Shown here piece by piece: positions 1 to 10,471 of a stretch of DNA of 64,000 nucleotides. Each line of letters opens with the position of its first letter. Within the stretch, counting starts at the first letter, position 1. Where the stretch lies: contig NZ_JARACO010000018.1 in NCBI RefSeq assembly GCF_028765575.1, forward strand, positions 1 to 64,000. Reading direction: 5' to 3'. The notes under the pieces are model-generated. The model was not told the DNA's origin. It did no database searches and saw nothing but the letters and a program-made list of their open reading frames with translations. The translations under genes and the position numbers were made by a program. Source of the DNA: Aliivibrio sp. S3MY1 (GTDB taxonomy: Bacteria > Pseudomonadota > Gammaproteobacteria > Enterobacterales > Vibrionaceae).

Positions 1-8
1 CCGATCTT

Positions 9-60
9 CAAGGCTTAGGCGTGACCTCAACCTTGGCAAGGATTGCACTCTGCCAGAGTA
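9..60 (-). pseudogene. degenerate tRNA-Gly remnant
   Basis: On the minus strand this segment repeats the anticodon arm of the two tRNA-Gly genes beside it. Positions 21-41 are identical to the stretch covering anticodon loop TTGCCAA, the 3' anticodon stem and the variable region. The 5' anticodon stem has an extra base, the D-arm is altered, the T-loop consensus TTCGA is missing, and no acceptor stem or encoded CCA can be drawn. It cannot fold as a tRNA and is best read as a decayed copy from a tandem tRNA array. The limits are approximate because the similarity fades at both ends. Confidence 0.65.
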
Positions 61-82
61 CCCTTATGTTTCACTTTCAATT

Positions 83-158
83 TGGAGCGACACACGAGGC
101 TCGAACTCGTGACCTCAACCTTGGCAAGGTTGCGCTCTACCAGCTGAGCTAGTGTCGC
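83..158 (-). tRNA. tRNA-Gly (GCC)
   Basis: A complete 76-nt tRNA reads on the minus strand. It has a 7-bp acceptor stem (GCGACAC/GTGTCGC), a D-arm with GGTAGAGC, anticodon stem CAACC/GGTTG around loop TTGCCAA (anticodon GCC), T-loop TTCGAGC, discriminator T and an encoded CCA. It decodes GGC/GGU glycine codons. It is identical in body to the gene at 346-421. E. coli also carries tandem tRNA-Gly(GCC) genes beside orn. Confidence 0.97.
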
Positions 159-191
159 ATGATCAACGCTATAAAGCATTCAATCTAAATA

Positions 192-268
<77 letters not shown>

Positions 269-345
269 TCCGGATGCATTGTTTAAGACAATGAGACTTT
301 AACCAATTTCAATTTTCGAGAAGTATCTAAATACTAAAGAGAAAT

Positions 346-421
346 TGGAGCGACACACGAGGCTCGAACTCGTGACCTCAACCTTGGCAAGGTTGCGCTC
401 TACCAGCTGAGCTAGTGTCGC
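346..421 (-). tRNA. tRNA-Gly (GCC)
   Basis: A 76-nt tRNA on the minus strand with the same body as the gene at 83-158: anticodon GCC in loop TTGCCAA, T-loop TTCGAGC, and encoded CCA. It is the promoter-proximal member of the Gly-fMet-Gly cluster. Confidence 0.97.
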
Positions 422-467
422 ATACTGATATTCTGATAAGGAGTAGCTCCTCGTTCAGAGGCTGCGA

Positions 468-495
468 ATTATACGAGTAAAACGTGATGATGCAA
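468..495 (-). promoter_or_regulatory. promoter of the tRNA cluster
   Basis: On the minus strand a consensus -10 TATAAT (473-468) lies 16 nt after a weak -35 TTGCAT (495-490). The bases after the -10 are GC-rich (TCGCAGCC), as is typical of stringently controlled stable-RNA promoters. It points into the tRNA-Gly gene ending at 421. Assignment is by consensus only. Confidence 0.6.
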
Positions 496-535
496 GCGGA
501 TTTTGAAAAAAAACTAAAAAATCTTTAAAATCCGC
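496..535. repeat. 9-bp inverted repeat between orn and the tRNA cluster
   Basis: GCGGATTTT (496-504) and AAAATCCGC (527-535) are perfect inverted copies separated by 22 nt of A/T-rich DNA. On the minus strand the loop is full of T runs. It could end orn transcription, but the large loop and the missing 3' U-tract make it an atypical intrinsic terminator. Confidence 0.35.
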
Positions 536-564
536 CACTTTCGCTCAACAATTCATCAAAAGAA

Positions 565-1110
565 CTAGATTGTAAAAATATGTTGGCGGTAATATTTCAA
601 CTCAGCAATAGATTCTCTAATATCATCCAATGCTAAATGGGTTCCTGTTTTCTCAAAGCCATCAAGAACTTCAGGTTTCCAACGACGAGTGAGCTCTTTA
701 ATCGTACTGACATCAACGTAGCGATAATGAAAATACTCTTCAAGCTTAGGCATATGCTTATATAGGAAGCGGCGATCTTGGCCAATACTGTTACCGCAAA
801 TTGGAGAAATACCTTTTGGTACCCACTTTTCAAGAAAAGCGATGGTCTCTTCGATCGCAGCAGCTTCATTGTATTCACTTGCTTGTACACGAGCGACTAA
901 TCCACTATTGGTATGCGTATTTGTACACCAATCATCCATCTTAGCTAACTCATCCTCTGGCTGATGAATAGCAATAACTGGCCCTTCTGCTAAAATATTT
1001 AGCTGAGCATCAGTTACAATGGATGCGATTTCGATGATTTTATGAGTTTCAGGATCCAATCCTGTCATCTCCAAATCAACCCAAATCAGGTTTTGATCAT
1101 TAATTGCCAT
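565..1110 (-). CDS. orn: oligoribonuclease
   Basis: Oligoribonuclease degrades 2-5 nt RNA fragments and pGpG in the cytoplasm, finishing mRNA decay and c-di-GMP turnover. The 181-aa protein has the usual length. Its DEDDh exonuclease motifs are visible: [10 protein letters not shown] near residues 10-19 (Asp and Glu of ExoI), a central [11 protein letters not shown] block around residues 105-115 (ExoII), and [11 protein letters not shown] near 158-168 (ExoIII His/Asp). It is divergent from rsgA, as in E. coli, with about 98 bp between the start codons for both promoters. Assignment is firm. Confidence 0.97.
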   Translation of the reverse strand: MAINDQNLIWVDLEMTGLDPETHKIIEIASIVTDAQLNILAEGPVIAIHQPEDELAKMDDWCTNTHTNSGLVARVQASEYNEAAAIEETIAFLEKWVPKGISPICGNSIGQDRRFLYKHMPKLEEYFHYRYVDVSTIKELTRRWKPEVLDGFEKTGTHLALDDIRESIAELKYYRQHIFTI

Positions 1111-1208
1111 AGAGAGCTGCCTATTTTGTAACTAAAAAGGGTATGATACTCGGGCCGATTTATCTTTCAACATAAAACTGAAAGCCAACCTACAAGTGAA
1201 ATCATTTC

Positions 1209-2264
1209 GTGGCAAAAAAGACAAAGTTAACTAAAGGCCAAGTTCGCCGAGTACGTTCTAATCAAAATAAACGTATAGAAAAGATAAAGACCACCGTTGA
1301 GTGGGATGAATCCTCATTAGAAGCAGCCAAAGAAGGGTTAGTCATTACTCGCTTTGGTCAACATGCGGATATCGAAGATCCAGAAAGCAAAGAAATACAT
1401 CGTTGTAACTTACGTCGAGGTATTGAAAGCTTAGTGTCTGGTGATCGTGTTATTTGGCGTCCGGGAACAGAAGTACTTGCAGGTATATCTGGTGTAGTGG
1501 AAGCCGTTCAACCACGTACATCTATGTTAACTCGACCTGATTATTACGATGGCATTAAACCAGTTGCAGCCAACGTTGACCAAATGGTCATTGTCTCTTC
1601 TATCCTTCCTGAGTTGTCATTAAATATAATTGACCGCTACCTTATTGCTTCAGAGACACTAAAAATAAAACCACTTATCGTTTTAAATAAAGTGGATTTA
1701 CTTTCTGAAAAAGAGTTCTCTGATGTAAAGCAGCTGCTTAGCTTATATGAAGACATCGGCTATAAAGTTCGATACGTAAGTAAAGAGTCAGGCTACGGTG
1801 TAGAAGAGCTTGAAGCTGAACTAAGAGACCATATCAATATTTTTGTTGGTCAATCAGGTGTGGGTAAATCAAGTTTAGTGAATGCATTAATGCCTGAATT
1901 AGAAATAATGGAAGGTCTTATTTCTGAAAACTCCGGACTTGGACAACACACTACAACCGCAGCACGTTTATATCATTTCCCTCATGGCGGCGATCTTATT
2001 GATTCTCCTGGAGTTCGTGAATTTGGTCTGTGGCACTTAGAGAAAGATGAAGTTACAGCCTCTTTTATTGAATTTAAAGACTTCTTAGGCGGTTGTAAAT
2101 TTAGAGACTGTACACATAAAGATGATCCGGGCTGTATTCTTCAAGAAGCCGTATCAAATGGAAAAATAGCTAAACTTCGCTTTGAGAGTTACCATCGAAT
2201 TATTGAAAGTATGTCTGAGAATAAGGCTAATCGCCAATTTTCTCGTAGTAAAAAAGCGGATTAA
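1209..2264 (+). CDS. rsgA: ribosome small-subunit biogenesis GTPase RsgA
   Basis: RsgA (YjeQ) is a circularly permuted GTPase that acts late in 30S subunit maturation. The 351-aa protein has a basic N-terminus (residues 1-30), an OB-fold region, then the permuted G motifs: G4 NKVDLL comes before G1 GQSGVGKSS and G3 DSPG. A C-terminal zinc-knuckle region carries Cys-X4-Cys-X-His-X6-Cys near residues 297-310. It starts with GTG at 1209; the next residues [10 protein letters not shown] match the family start. psd follows about 60 bp downstream on the same strand, as in E. coli. Confidence 0.97.
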   Translation: MAKKTKLTKGQVRRVRSNQNKRIEKIKTTVEWDESSLEAAKEGLVITRFGQHADIEDPESKEIHRCNLRRGIESLVSGDRVIWRPGTEVLAGISGVVEAVQPRTSMLTRPDYYDGIKPVAANVDQMVIVSSILPELSLNIIDRYLIASETLKIKPLIVLNKVDLLSEKEFSDVKQLLSLYEDIGYKVRYVSKESGYGVEELEAELRDHINIFVGQSGVGKSSLVNALMPELEIMEGLISENSGLGQHTTTAARLYHFPHGGDLIDSPGVREFGLWHLEKDEVTASFIEFKDFLGGCKFRDCTHKDDPGCILQEAVSNGKIAKLRFESYHRIIESMSENKANRQFSRSKKAD

Positions 2265-2322
2265 TAAACCACATTAATATGTGGTAATATCTATTTCAAG
2301 TGATAACTAGTAGGCAAATAAC

Positions 2323-3186
2323 GTGTCAGATAATTTAAAAATTGGGTTACAGTATTTAACCCCAAAGCATGCACTTACTCGTTTGGCTGGCAAATTAGCA
2401 TCAGCAAAAATGGGTTGGTTAACAACAGCGGTAATTAAGTGGTTCATCAAACAATATAACGTTGATATGAACGAAGCTAAAAACCCAAATCCTGAAGCAT
2501 ATTCGACGTTCAACAACTTCTTTGTACGCGAATTAGAAAATGGCGCTCGCCCAATTGATAACGATGTGAATGTTATTTCTCATCCAGCAGATGCATGCGT
2601 AAGCCAATTTGGCCCGATTACTGATGGTCAATTAGTTCAAGCTAAAGGTCATGTATATTCAGCTCAAGAGCTGCTTGGTGGCGATGAAGAGCTAGCTGAC
2701 GAATTTATGGGGGGCGAATTCGCAACTCTATATTTATCACCTCGTGACTACCATCGTGTGCACATGCCTTGCGATGCGACATTGCGTAAGATGGTTTACG
2801 TTCCGGGCGATCTTTTCTCGGTTAATCCATTAACCGCTGAGAATGTACCAAATCTATTTGCACGTAACGAACGTGTTGTCTGTATTTTTGATACTGAATT
2901 TGGCCCAATGGCTCAAGTTCTTGTTGGTGCAACCATCGTTGGTAGTATTGAGACGACATGGGCTGATACCGTAACACCACCGACAGGTCCTGCTGTTAAA
3001 ACATGGCATTACCCACTTTCTGGCGATGATATGATTTGCTTTAAGAAAGGTGAAGAGATGGGTCGCTTTAAATTAGGTTCAACCGTTATTAACTTATTTG
3101 CACCTAACTCAATTAAATTTGATGTATCCATGGAAAATGGCGTTCCAACTCGTATGGGCACCCCATTTGCACATATTTCAAAATAA
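2323..3186 (+). CDS. psd: phosphatidylserine decarboxylase proenzyme
   Basis: Makes phosphatidylethanolamine from phosphatidylserine at the inner membrane. The 287-aa proenzyme carries the self-cleavage motif LGST, whose Ser253 becomes the pyruvoyl group of the alpha chain; E. coli uses Ser254 at the same place. Family motifs [13 protein letters not shown] (about 66-78) and [11 protein letters not shown] (about 139-149) are present. It starts with GTG at 2323. It follows rsgA on the same strand. The mechanosensitive channel gene that follows psd in E. coli is replaced here by a chemoreceptor. Confidence 0.97.
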   Translation: MSDNLKIGLQYLTPKHALTRLAGKLASAKMGWLTTAVIKWFIKQYNVDMNEAKNPNPEAYSTFNNFFVRELENGARPIDNDVNVISHPADACVSQFGPITDGQLVQAKGHVYSAQELLGGDEELADEFMGGEFATLYLSPRDYHRVHMPCDATLRKMVYVPGDLFSVNPLTAENVPNLFARNERVVCIFDTEFGPMAQVLVGATIVGSIETTWADTVTPPTGPAVKTWHYPLSGDDMICFKKGEEMGRFKLGSTVINLFAPNSIKFDVSMENGVPTRMGTPFAHISK

Positions 3187-3208
3187 ATAATTTACTTAAA
3201 ATAAAACC

Positions 3209-3240
3209 AAAATAGCGGACCTTGTGTTCGCTATTTTTTT
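3209..3240 (+). terminator. rho-independent terminator after psd
   Basis: AAAATAGCG (3209-3217) pairs with CGCTATTTT (3229-3237) and a T-run follows. It separates rsgA-psd from the chemoreceptor gene. Confidence 0.75.
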
Positions 3241-3309
3241 ATTGTGTATTTATATAACTGAGATTACAATCCGAGATTAATTTCAAACTATTTATTTAAA
3301 ATAATTTTC

Positions 3310-4932
3310 ATGATTAAAAAAATAACCACTCTTTTTATGATTTTGCTTTTTTCTAGCATGTCATTAATTGTATTATTTAATACTAATACCATGTTTAAAG
3401 CTCTTAAAACTGAAAATAAAATAAGAGTTGACCAATTGCTATTAGTCCAAGCTCAAATGATTAATAATTTAGAAGAAAAAGTAAAAAAACAGGAGATGAC
3501 AAAAGAACAAGCCCAAGCTTTAGCTATATATTTATTGCGTAATACCAAATATGCTTCCGATGAATATGTTTGGGTTGCAAGCAAAGATGAAAAAGGAATT
3601 TTACGATTTATATCTGCCCCACTAGATCCAGGCATTCATGATAAAGTATTTATTGATATTGTAGGAAAAGATACTGAAACTGCACTATTGAATAACTTAG
3701 ATAACGCATCATCAAATACACTAATTAGCTATACTTGGAAATCGTCAAAAGGGGATGTCATCGCGAATATTGATAGCGTTGCATTAAAAACTGGAGACTG
3801 GAAATGGTATCTAGGTAATGGTGTTCAGGAAGAATATGTAAAAACACGATTAATGGGTTCCGCTTGGTATAATGCTTTCTTTATTCTTATTGTTTGCGCC
3901 ATCTTATTTATAGTAATGCATGTTATTTTAAAGAAAGAACTTCGTATTATTCCTCAAATAAATAATGTTATCGGTAATATGAGAGAAGGGTTATTTAATC
4001 CAATTCAAATCCCTAAATCTAGAAATGAATTAGATGGAATTTCAAATTCACTCTCTGAATTGCAACAAAAAATCGAATCTATTGTAACATCATCAAATTA
4101 TCACATGAATAAATTATCAAAAAATCAAATACAGATTATCGATATTATTCAAGATAATTCTGATAATGCACAAAAAGAATTCTTAGAAGTAAAAGAAGTA
4201 GAAGAATCTATTCTTTCTTTATCTTCTGCTGCATCAGATGTAAATAAGATAATCACAGATTCAGGCTCTGTTGTTGCATCGACGATGGATATTATTTCGA
4301 TTAGTTCAAATACGTTGCAACGCTCAGAAGGCATCACAACTAAAGTAAACCATACGATGGCAGAATCGACGAGTGTGGTAAATGAATTACGTGAAAGTGC
4401 AGAAAAAATCAGCTCTGTTGTGGATGTTATTGATGTTATCTCTGAACAAACAAACTTATTAGCTTTAAATGCTGCAATTGAAGCCGCAAGAGCAGGAGAA
4501 CAAGGGCGTGGTTTTGCCGTGGTCGCTGATGAAGTTCGAGCTTTGGCTGGAAAAACACAACAATCAACTATCGATATTCAACAGACCATTACACAGCTTC
4601 AAGATCTTTCAAAGCGTGCTAATGAATATATGCAGCAGAGTTCAGATCTCGTAGCAGAATCTCAAACTATTTCAAATGAATTATTTGAGTCATTCCGTAT
4701 TATTTCTCAAAAAGTATCTGAAATTTCAGATATTAATTCGATTGTTGTTGTTGAATCAAACAAACAACTAAACGTAACGCATGAAGTGTCTGAACGCTTA
4801 CAAGAGATCAATAATATTGTTCAACACAACCTTTCTGGAGTAACAAAAGTTTCAGAAATGAATAATGATATTTCAAGCTTAACCATTAACTTAAAAGAAG
4901 ATTTATCTTTCTTTAAAATTAAAAATCATTAA
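3310..4932 (+). CDS. methyl-accepting chemotaxis protein with sCache-type sensor
   Basis: A 540-aa transmembrane chemoreceptor. TM1 spans about residues 5-27 and TM2 about 188-208. The periplasmic part between them has the single-Cache (sCache_2) pattern, with WVASKDEKG near residue 93 and [10 protein letters not shown] near 164. A HAMP-like linker follows. The cytoplasmic methylation helices meet at the conserved hairpin tip [20 protein letters not shown] (near 379-398), which contacts CheA/CheW. There is no C-terminal CheR-binding pentapeptide; the protein ends FFKIKNH. The gene looks more AT-rich than its neighbours and sits between psd and epmA, suggesting an accessory insertion. The ligand is unknown; sCache_2 receptors often bind small carboxylates, which is inference here. 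Confidence 0.9.
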   Translation: MIKKITTLFMILLFSSMSLIVLFNTNTMFKALKTENKIRVDQLLLVQAQMINNLEEKVKKQEMTKEQAQALAIYLLRNTKYASDEYVWVASKDEKGILRFISAPLDPGIHDKVFIDIVGKDTETALLNNLDNASSNTLISYTWKSSKGDVIANIDSVALKTGDWKWYLGNGVQEEYVKTRLMGSAWYNAFFILIVCAILFIVMHVILKKELRIIPQINNVIGNMREGLFNPIQIPKSRNELDGISNSLSELQQKIESIVTSSNYHMNKLSKNQIQIIDIIQDNSDNAQKEFLEVKEVEESILSLSSAASDVNKIITDSGSVVASTMDIISISSNTLQRSEGITTKVNHTMAESTSVVNELRESAEKISSVVDVIDVISEQTNLLALNAAIEAARAGEQGRGFAVVADEVRALAGKTQQSTIDIQQTITQLQDLSKRANEYMQQSSDLVAESQTISNELFESFRIISQKVSEISDINSIVVVESNKQLNVTHEVSERLQEINNIVQHNLSGVTKVSEMNNDISSLTINLKEDLSFFKIKNH

Positions 4933-4946
4933 TTAGATGATAATTT

Positions 4947-4984
4947 AGCACTAAACCAAACGCTTTGGTTTAGTGCTTTTTATA
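4947..4984 (+). terminator. terminator after the chemoreceptor
   Basis: A perfect 14-bp stem (4947-4960 with 4964-4977) with loop CGC is followed by TTTT. It ends the chemoreceptor transcript and separates it from the convergent epmA. Confidence 0.85.
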
Positions 4985-5000
4985 TTATGATAATTGCAAA

Positions 5001-5975
5001 TTATGCTCTATCAAAAGGAAAAGCCATCACTTGATCGATGTGCTTCTCTCCCATTGCAAGCATAATAAGACGATCAATACCTAGAGCAACACCAGCGCAA
5101 TCAGGAAGGCCTGCTTCTAGTGCTGCTATCAAATGATAGTCAATGGGTTGTTCAATTAACCCCATCGATTTACGTTTCGCATTATCTTCTTCAAAACGAG
5201 CAAGTTGCTCTTTTGCATTATCCAATTCATGAAAACCATTCGCTAACTCAATCCCTTTGAAATAGACCTCAAAACGTTCAGCTACTCTCGGATCCATTGG
5301 ATTGATCTTAGCAAGCGCCGCTTGAGAGGCTGGAAAGTCATAAACAAAAGCAGGAACCTCTAAACCTATTTTGTCTTCAACCCCCATGCTAAATAGCAAT
5401 TGCAGTAATGTATCTCTATCTTCTTCGATATCCGCAATATCTGATAAGCCTAATGGCGCCGCAACCGCTCTTAATTCATCCATAGATGATTCTAAAGGAC
5501 AAACTCCAAGCGCCTTAATAAAGGCGTCTTGATATGTCATACGCTCTGAATCATTGCACTTTAGTACTAGCATCAGCAGTTCATTCATTTCATCCATCAG
5601 TTGATGATGATCGAACATTGGACGATACCATTCCAGCATCGTAAATTCAGGATTATGGAAACGCCCTGCTTCTTCATTACGAAATGCTTTATTAATTTGA
5701 TAAATTGCACCACTTCCTGCCGCCAATAATCGCTTCATATGAAACTCAGGGCTGGTCATAAAATATAAGTGAGCACCATCAGCATAACCAGGCCCAACAA
5801 AATCCGTCTGGAAAGTATGAAGATGTACGTCCGTCACCGTCGCATGGCTCATTGCAGGGGTATCGACTTCCATCACTTTTCGCTCAGAAAAGAACAAACG
5901 AATCGAAGCAAGAATATCAGCGCGTTGGTGTAATTGTTCAATTGATGCACTAGGCATCCAAGATTGGCTAGTCAT
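5001..5975 (-). CDS. epmA: elongation factor P--(R)-beta-lysine ligase EpmA
   Basis: EpmA (GenX/PoxA) is a class II lysyl-tRNA synthetase paralogue that attaches (R)-beta-lysine to Lys34 of EF-P. It lacks the anticodon-binding domain, which fits the 324-aa length. Class II motifs are visible: [19 protein letters not shown] (motif 2) and the C-terminal [13 protein letters not shown] (motif 3). I chose the ATG at 5975 ([11 protein letters not shown]) because it matches the E. coli start region; a second in-frame ATG lies at 5987, and neither has a strong ribosome-binding site. Its partners efp and epmB lie at 9.9-11.5 kb, beyond the frd operon that diverges from it. Confidence 0.95.
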   Translation of the reverse strand: MTSQSWMPSASIEQLHQRADILASIRLFFSERKVMEVDTPAMSHATVTDVHLHTFQTDFVGPGYADGAHLYFMTSPEFHMKRLLAAGSGAIYQINKAFRNEEAGRFHNPEFTMLEWYRPMFDHHQLMDEMNELLMLVLKCNDSERMTYQDAFIKALGVCPLESSMDELRAVAAPLGLSDIADIEEDRDTLLQLLFSMGVEDKIGLEVPAFVYDFPASQAALAKINPMDPRVAERFEVYFKGIELANGFHELDNAKEQLARFEEDNAKRKSMGLIEQPIDYHLIAALEAGLPDCAGVALGIDRLIMLAMGEKHIDQVMAFPFDRA

Positions 5976-6082
5976 AATTTTATACATTAGAAAAACTTAT
6001 CCAAAATGATACCTGATAACCCATTTTAAGGTTACCTATTTTTTAACTTTATAAATCTCCTTACTCATCAAAGGGATACGTA

Positions 6083-6101
6083 GCTGATAAGAATCATTAT
6101 C
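6083..6101. promoter_or_regulatory. candidate Fur box
   Basis: GCTGATAAGAATCATTATC matches 15 of 19 positions of the classical Fur consensus, with the right half complete. It lies in the epmA-frdA intergenic region, about 110 bp before epmA and 280 bp before frdA. Consensus evidence only. Confidence 0.4.
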
Positions 6102-6158
6102 ACTTATAAAGCAACAACTTAACTACAAATACCTGTGAATATTAACAGCTTTAACTAG

Positions 6159-6172
6159 TTGACAGGGATCAC
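6159..6172 (+). promoter_or_regulatory. candidate FNR site upstream of frdA
   Basis: TTGACAGGGATCAC fits the FNR pattern TTGAT-N4-ATCAA in 8 of 10 defined bases. It lies about 212 bp upstream of the frdA start. FNR activation of frdABCD is established in E. coli. The rest of the interval 5976-6383 holds no gene that I can support. Confidence 0.5.
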
Positions 6173-6383
6173 ATTATTCATAACAAATCACCCCATTAGT
6201 GGTACTTGCACGACAAAACTTTATCCATATCAATTTTTATTACAAAAGCTCACATAGAATAGGCATCAGAATTTTTTAAGTTTTATTTGCTCTTTATTTG
6301 TCACATGAGCAGGCTAGATTCTCATAATTAATCACATTTGAATGGTTAATTTAATTTTTTATCTTTTATCCCGGAGAATAACT

Positions 6384-8195
6384 GTGAAAACGATAACCAC
6401 AGATATTGCAGTGATCGGCGCAGGCGGTGCAGGTCTACGTACTGCCATTGCAGCAGCAGAAGCTAACCCAGAGCTAGAAATTGCTCTAATCTCAAAAGTT
6501 TACCCAATGCGTTCGCACACTGTTGCTGCAGAAGGTGGATCAGCAGCCGTGACCAAGGAAGAAGATACACTAGACAATCACTTCAACGATACTGTTGGCG
6601 GTGGTGATTGGCTGTGTGAACAGGATGTTGTTGAATACTTTGTAAAAAATGCATACCGCGAGATGACTCAACTAGAACAGTGGGGTTGTCCTTGGAGCCG
6701 TAAAGAAAATGGTGAAGTAAACGTTCGTCGTTTTGGTGGTATGAAAGTTGAACGTACATGGTTTGCAGCCGATAAGACTGGCTTCCATATGCTTCACACC
6801 CTATTCCAAACGTCAATGAAATACCCTCAAATCAACCGTTTTGATGAGTACTTTGTTGTTGATATTTTAGTTGAAGATGGTCAAGTTCAAGGTCTGATTG
6901 CTATTCATATGGCTGAAGGCGAACTTATTTGTATTAAAGCAAAATCTGTTGTTCTTGCAACGGGTGGCGCAGGTCGTGTTTACCACTGTAATACCAATGG
7001 CGGTATCGTTACTGGTGATGGTATGGCGATGGCATTCCGTCACGGTGTTCCACTGCGTGATATGGAATTTGTTCAATACCACCCAACGGGCCTACCTGGC
7101 ACAGGCATCCTGATGACTGAAGGTTGTCGTGGTGAAGGCGGTATCATCGTAAACAAAAATGGTTACCGTTACCTACAAGATTACGGCATGGGGCCTGAGA
7201 CTCCTGTTGGTGAGCCTAAGAACAAGTACATGGAGCTGGGTCCTCGTGACAAAGTTTCTCAAGCGTTCTGGCACGAACAACAAAAAGGCAACACGATCAA
7301 ACACCCTCTTGGTGATGTAGTGCATTTGGATCTTCGTCACCTAGGTGAAGAGTATCTAAATGAACGTCTACCGTTTATCTGTGAGCTTTCAAAAGCCTAC
7401 GTTAACGTTGACCCGGCGAAAGAGCCAATTCCAATTCGTCCTACTGTTCACTACACCATGGGTGGCATTGAAACGGATAAGAACAACGAAACAAACATCA
7501 AAGGTCTATTTGCTGTTGGTGAATGTTCTTCTGTTGGCCTTCACGGTGCAAACCGTCTGGGTTCAAACTCACTTGCTGAGTTAGTTGTATTTGGTCGCCT
7601 TGCAGGTGAAAAAGCCGCTGAGCGAGCAGCTGAATTTACAACTTGGAATGACGATGCTATCAAAGCACAAATTGAAGAAGTGCAAGGCCGCATTGATGCC
7701 CTACTAGCTCAAGAAGGCGATGAAAACTGGTCTGATATCCGTACGGAAATGGGCCATTCAATGGAAGCGGGTTGTGGTATCTATCGTAAAGAGCACGAGA
7801 TGCAAGATACGATTGAGAAACTGGCTGAACTGAAAAAACGTTATAAAAACATCAGCATCAAAGATAAAGGTAAAGTGTTCAACACTGACCTATTATACGC
7901 TATCGAAGTGGGTTACGGCCTTGAAGTTGCTGAAACAATGGCTCACTCTGCGATTCTACGTAAAGAGTCTCGTGGTGCACACCAACGTCTAGATGAAGGT
8001 TGTACAGAACGTGATGATGTGAACTTCCTAAAACACTCATTAGCGTATTACAACAAAGATGCAGCGCCGACAATTAAATACAGCGACGTAACTATCACCA
8101 AATCTCAACCAAAAGCTCGCCTATACGGTGAAGCAGCAGAAAAAGCAGCCGCGGCAGAAGCTGAAGCAGCTAAGATCGCAGAGGAGCAAGCATAA
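6384..8195 (+). CDS. frdA: fumarate reductase flavoprotein subunit
   Basis: Catalytic subunit of quinol:fumarate reductase, which reduces fumarate to succinate on the cytoplasmic face during anaerobic respiration. The 603-aa protein matches E. coli FrdA nearly end to end. It has the FAD-binding GAGGAGL (near 11-17), the covalent-FAD histidine in [11 protein letters not shown] (near 42-52), the active-site block GCRGEGG and [17 protein letters not shown] frame open further upstream exists, but the GTG at 6384 has GGAG 8 nt before it and gives [12 protein letters not shown], the expected start. Its TAA stop overlaps the frdB ATG by one base. The C-terminus is Ala/Glu-rich. Confidence 0.98.
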   Translation: MKTITTDIAVIGAGGAGLRTAIAAAEANPELEIALISKVYPMRSHTVAAEGGSAAVTKEEDTLDNHFNDTVGGGDWLCEQDVVEYFVKNAYREMTQLEQWGCPWSRKENGEVNVRRFGGMKVERTWFAADKTGFHMLHTLFQTSMKYPQINRFDEYFVVDILVEDGQVQGLIAIHMAEGELICIKAKSVVLATGGAGRVYHCNTNGGIVTGDGMAMAFRHGVPLRDMEFVQYHPTGLPGTGILMTEGCRGEGGIIVNKNGYRYLQDYGMGPETPVGEPKNKYMELGPRDKVSQAFWHEQQKGNTIKHPLGDVVHLDLRHLGEEYLNERLPFICELSKAYVNVDPAKEPIPIRPTVHYTMGGIETDKNNETNIKGLFAVGECSSVGLHGANRLGSNSLAELVVFGRLAGEKAAERAAEFTTWNDDAIKAQIEEVQGRIDALLAQEGDENWSDIRTEMGHSMEAGCGIYRKEHEMQDTIEKLAELKKRYKNISIKDKGKVFNTDLLYAIEVGYGLEVAETMAHSAILRKESRGAHQRLDEGCTERDDVNFLKHSLAYYNKDAAPTIKYSDVTITKSQPKARLYGEAAEKAAAAEAEAAKIAEEQA

Positions 8196-8938
8196 TGACA
8201 ACGGGTAAGAGAGTTCAAAAAGTAAGCATTATGCGTTACGACCCTATGGTAGATGAGAAACCTTATCTACAAGCGTTCGACGTACCTTGTGATGACACAA
8301 CTTCTGTTCTTGATGCAATTGGTTACATCAAAGATAACCTAGACAAAAACCTATCTTACCGTTGGTCTTGTCGTATGGCGATCTGTGGCTCTTGTGGCAT
8401 GATGGTAAACAACGTACCTAAGCTTGCTTGTAAAGCGTTCTTACGTGATTACCCAAATGGCTTAACACTAGAACCATTAGCAAACTTCCCTATCGAGAAA
8501 GACTTAATTGTTGATATGACGCCATTCATCGAACGTCTAGAAGCAATCAAGCCTTATATTCTTGGTAACGACCGTACTCCAGATCAAGGTCCTAACACTC
8601 AGACTCCTGAGCAAATGGCAAAATACAAGCAGTTCGCTGGTTGTATCAACTGTGGTCTATGTTATGCAGCGTGTCCTCAATTCGGTCTTAACCCTGAATT
8701 CATCGGTCCTGCAGCACTAACACTGGCACACCGTTACAATCTTGATAGCCGTGATAACGGTTCTGCTGAACGCATGAAGCTAATCAATGGCGACAACGGC
8801 GCATGGGGCTGTACGTTTGTAGGTTACTGTTCTGAAGTATGTCCAAAACACGTTGACCCTGCAGCAGCAGTTAACCAAGGTAAGATCGCATCGTCTCAAG
8901 ACTTTGTTATCGCAATGCTTAAACCACAGGAGGCATAA
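8195..8938 (+). CDS. frdB: fumarate reductase iron-sulfur subunit
   Basis: Carries electrons from the membrane quinol site to FrdA. The 247-aa protein has the plant-type [2Fe-2S] cysteine cluster ([15 protein letters not shown], about residues 56-71), the ferredoxin-type [12 protein letters not shown] near 148-160 and the third cluster ligands in [11 protein letters not shown] near 211-221. Translation is coupled to frdA through the overlapping TAATG. Confidence 0.98.
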   Translation: MTTGKRVQKVSIMRYDPMVDEKPYLQAFDVPCDDTTSVLDAIGYIKDNLDKNLSYRWSCRMAICGSCGMMVNNVPKLACKAFLRDYPNGLTLEPLANFPIEKDLIVDMTPFIERLEAIKPYILGNDRTPDQGPNTQTPEQMAKYKQFAGCINCGLCYAACPQFGLNPEFIGPAALTLAHRYNLDSRDNGSAERMKLINGDNGAWGCTFVGYCSEVCPKHVDPAAAVNQGKIASSQDFVIAMLKPQEA

Positions 8939-8940
8939 GG

Positions 8941-9324
8941 ATGAGCAACCGTAAACCTTACGTTCGCGAAATGACACGTACTTGGTGGAAAGATCACCCT
9001 TTCTACCGCTTCTACATGGTTCGTGAAGCAACAATTTTACCGCTAATTTTCTTTACTATCTGTCTGCTTGTTGGCTTAGGTAGTTTAGTAAAGGGGCCAC
9101 TTGCTTGGGCTTCTTGGTTAGATTTCATGGCAAACCCTATTGTGGTTGCTCTGAATATTGTGGCTTTGGCCGGTAGCTTATTCCATGCTCAAACATTCTT
9201 TAGCATGATGCCGCAAGTAATGCCTATTCGTCTTGGTGGTAAAACACTGGATAAGAAAGTCGTTGTTCTTGCACAATGGGCAGCCGTTGCTGCAATCACA
9301 CTACTTGTATTGGTTATCGTTTAA
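8941..9324 (+). CDS. frdC: fumarate reductase membrane anchor subunit C
   Basis: A 127-aa integral membrane protein with three hydrophobic helices (about 30-50, 65-88 and 105-126). With FrdD it anchors FrdAB and forms the menaquinol site. [13 protein letters not shown] and [12 protein letters not shown] are typical of FrdC. It starts 2 nt after the frdB stop, with GGAGG just upstream. Confidence 0.97.
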   Translation: MSNRKPYVREMTRTWWKDHPFYRFYMVREATILPLIFFTICLLVGLGSLVKGPLAWASWLDFMANPIVVALNIVALAGSLFHAQTFFSMMPQVMPIRLGGKTLDKKVVVLAQWAAVAAITLLVLVIV

Positions 9325-9335
9325 GGAGAATTATT

Positions 9336-9698
9336 GTGGTAAATCTTAATCCAAAGCGTTCTGACGAACCAGTATGGTGGGGCTTATTCGGTGCCGGTGG
9401 TACTTGGTTTGCAATGCTAACACCAGTAACTATCTTAGTTCTTGGTATTTTAGTTCCACTAGGTGTCATTGGTCCTGAATCAATGAACTACCTACGTGTT
9501 GCTGGTTTTGTTACTAGCATCATTGGTGCATTATTTGTTATCGGTTCTATCTCTATGCCTATGTGGCACGCGATGCACCGTCTACATCATGGTATGCACG
9601 ACCTAAAATTCCACACCGGTACTGCGGGTAAAATCGCATGTTACGCAACTGCTGCTCTAGCAACGGTATTATCTGTGGTGTTTATCTTCATGATCTAA
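9336..9698 (+). CDS. frdD: fumarate reductase membrane anchor subunit D
   Basis: The 120-aa second membrane anchor of fumarate reductase has three hydrophobic helices, with the [14 protein letters not shown] loop region near residues 74-87. An open frame runs further upstream, but the GTG at 9336 has GGAG before it and gives [16 protein letters not shown], which matches FrdD and its usual length of about 119 aa. It is the last gene of the operon. Confidence 0.97.
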   Translation: MVNLNPKRSDEPVWWGLFGAGGTWFAMLTPVTILVLGILVPLGVIGPESMNYLRVAGFVTSIIGALFVIGSISMPMWHAMHRLHHGMHDLKFHTGTAGKIACYATAALATVLSVVFIFMI

Positions 9699-9713
9699 TC
9701 ATCATTTAGATAC

Positions 9714-9748
9714 AAAAAAAGGTTGGCTCTTTATGCCAACCTTTTTTG
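9714..9748 (+). terminator. frdABCD terminator
   Basis: GGTTGGC (9721-9727) pairs with GCCAACC (9735-9741), flanked by A and T runs. Confidence 0.85.
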
Positions 9749-9810
9749 TATCTGCTATGTAATACCAATCGTAGTGAATAGCGGATCACACTAGCTTCTT
9801 AAAATAGATA

Positions 9811-9842
9811 AACAATAAAAAAGGCCACCGAAGTGACCTTTT
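9811..9842 (-). terminator. efp terminator
   Basis: Read on the minus strand, AAAAGGTCAC pairs with GTGGCCTTTT around a TTCG tetraloop (one G-T wobble), followed by TTATT. Confidence 0.8.
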
Positions 9843-9872
9843 ATATAAAGCTATTCTCGATATAAGTCGAAA

Positions 9873-10439
9873 TTACTTCACACGACCTACGTATTCGCCT
9901 GTACGTGTATCAACTTTAACGACTTCACCGATAGCGATGAATAGTGGGACACGAACAACAGCGCCTGTTGCTAGTGTTGCTGGTTTACCACCAGTACCTT
10001 GAGTATCACCTTTCAGACCTGGGTCTGTTTCAGTCACTTCAATCTCAACAAAGTTTGGCGGTGTCACTGTAATTGGATTATCATTCCAAAGAGTCACAGT
10101 ACAGGTGTTGTTTTCTACTAGCCATTTAGCCGTGTCACCAACCGATTTAGCATCAGCAGCGATTTGCTCAAAGCTTACGCTGTTCATGAAATGGAAGAAC
10201 TCGCCATCGCTGTACAAATAGTCAAGTTCTACGTCGACAACATCAGCAAGCTCAAAGCTTTCACCTGATTTAAATGTTTTTTCTAGTGTTTTACCAGAAA
10301 GCAATTTGCGAAGTTTTACACGGTTGAATGCTTGGCCTTTACCAGGTTTAACATATTCATTGTCGATAATTGAGCATGGCTCGTTATCAAATATAAATTT
10401 CAAACCGCCTTTGAATTCATTGGTACTTACTGACGCCAT
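9873..10439 (-). CDS. efp: elongation factor P
   Basis: EF-P binds stalled ribosomes between the P and E sites and speeds peptide bonds in polyproline stretches. The 188-aa protein has the three-domain length. The modified residue is Lys34 in KPGKGQA, the target of EpmA/EpmB beta-lysylation. The C-terminal signature ([13 protein letters not shown] through VPLFI) is present. It is divergent from epmB, with 32 bp between the starts. Confidence 0.98.
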   Translation of the reverse strand: MASVSTNEFKGGLKFIFDNEPCSIIDNEYVKPGKGQAFNRVKLRKLLSGKTLEKTFKSGESFELADVVDVELDYLYSDGEFFHFMNSVSFEQIAADAKSVGDTAKWLVENNTCTVTLWNDNPITVTPPNFVEIEVTETDPGLKGDTQGTGGKPATLATGAVVRVPLFIAIGEVVKVDTRTGEYVGRVK

Positions 10440-10471
10440 GATTTCCTCTTAACATCGTTGAGTTATAAATA

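Noticed and set aside
6342-6383. Longer start of frdA
   Set aside because: The extra 14 residues are not found in FrdA, and the GTG at 6384 has its own GGAG.
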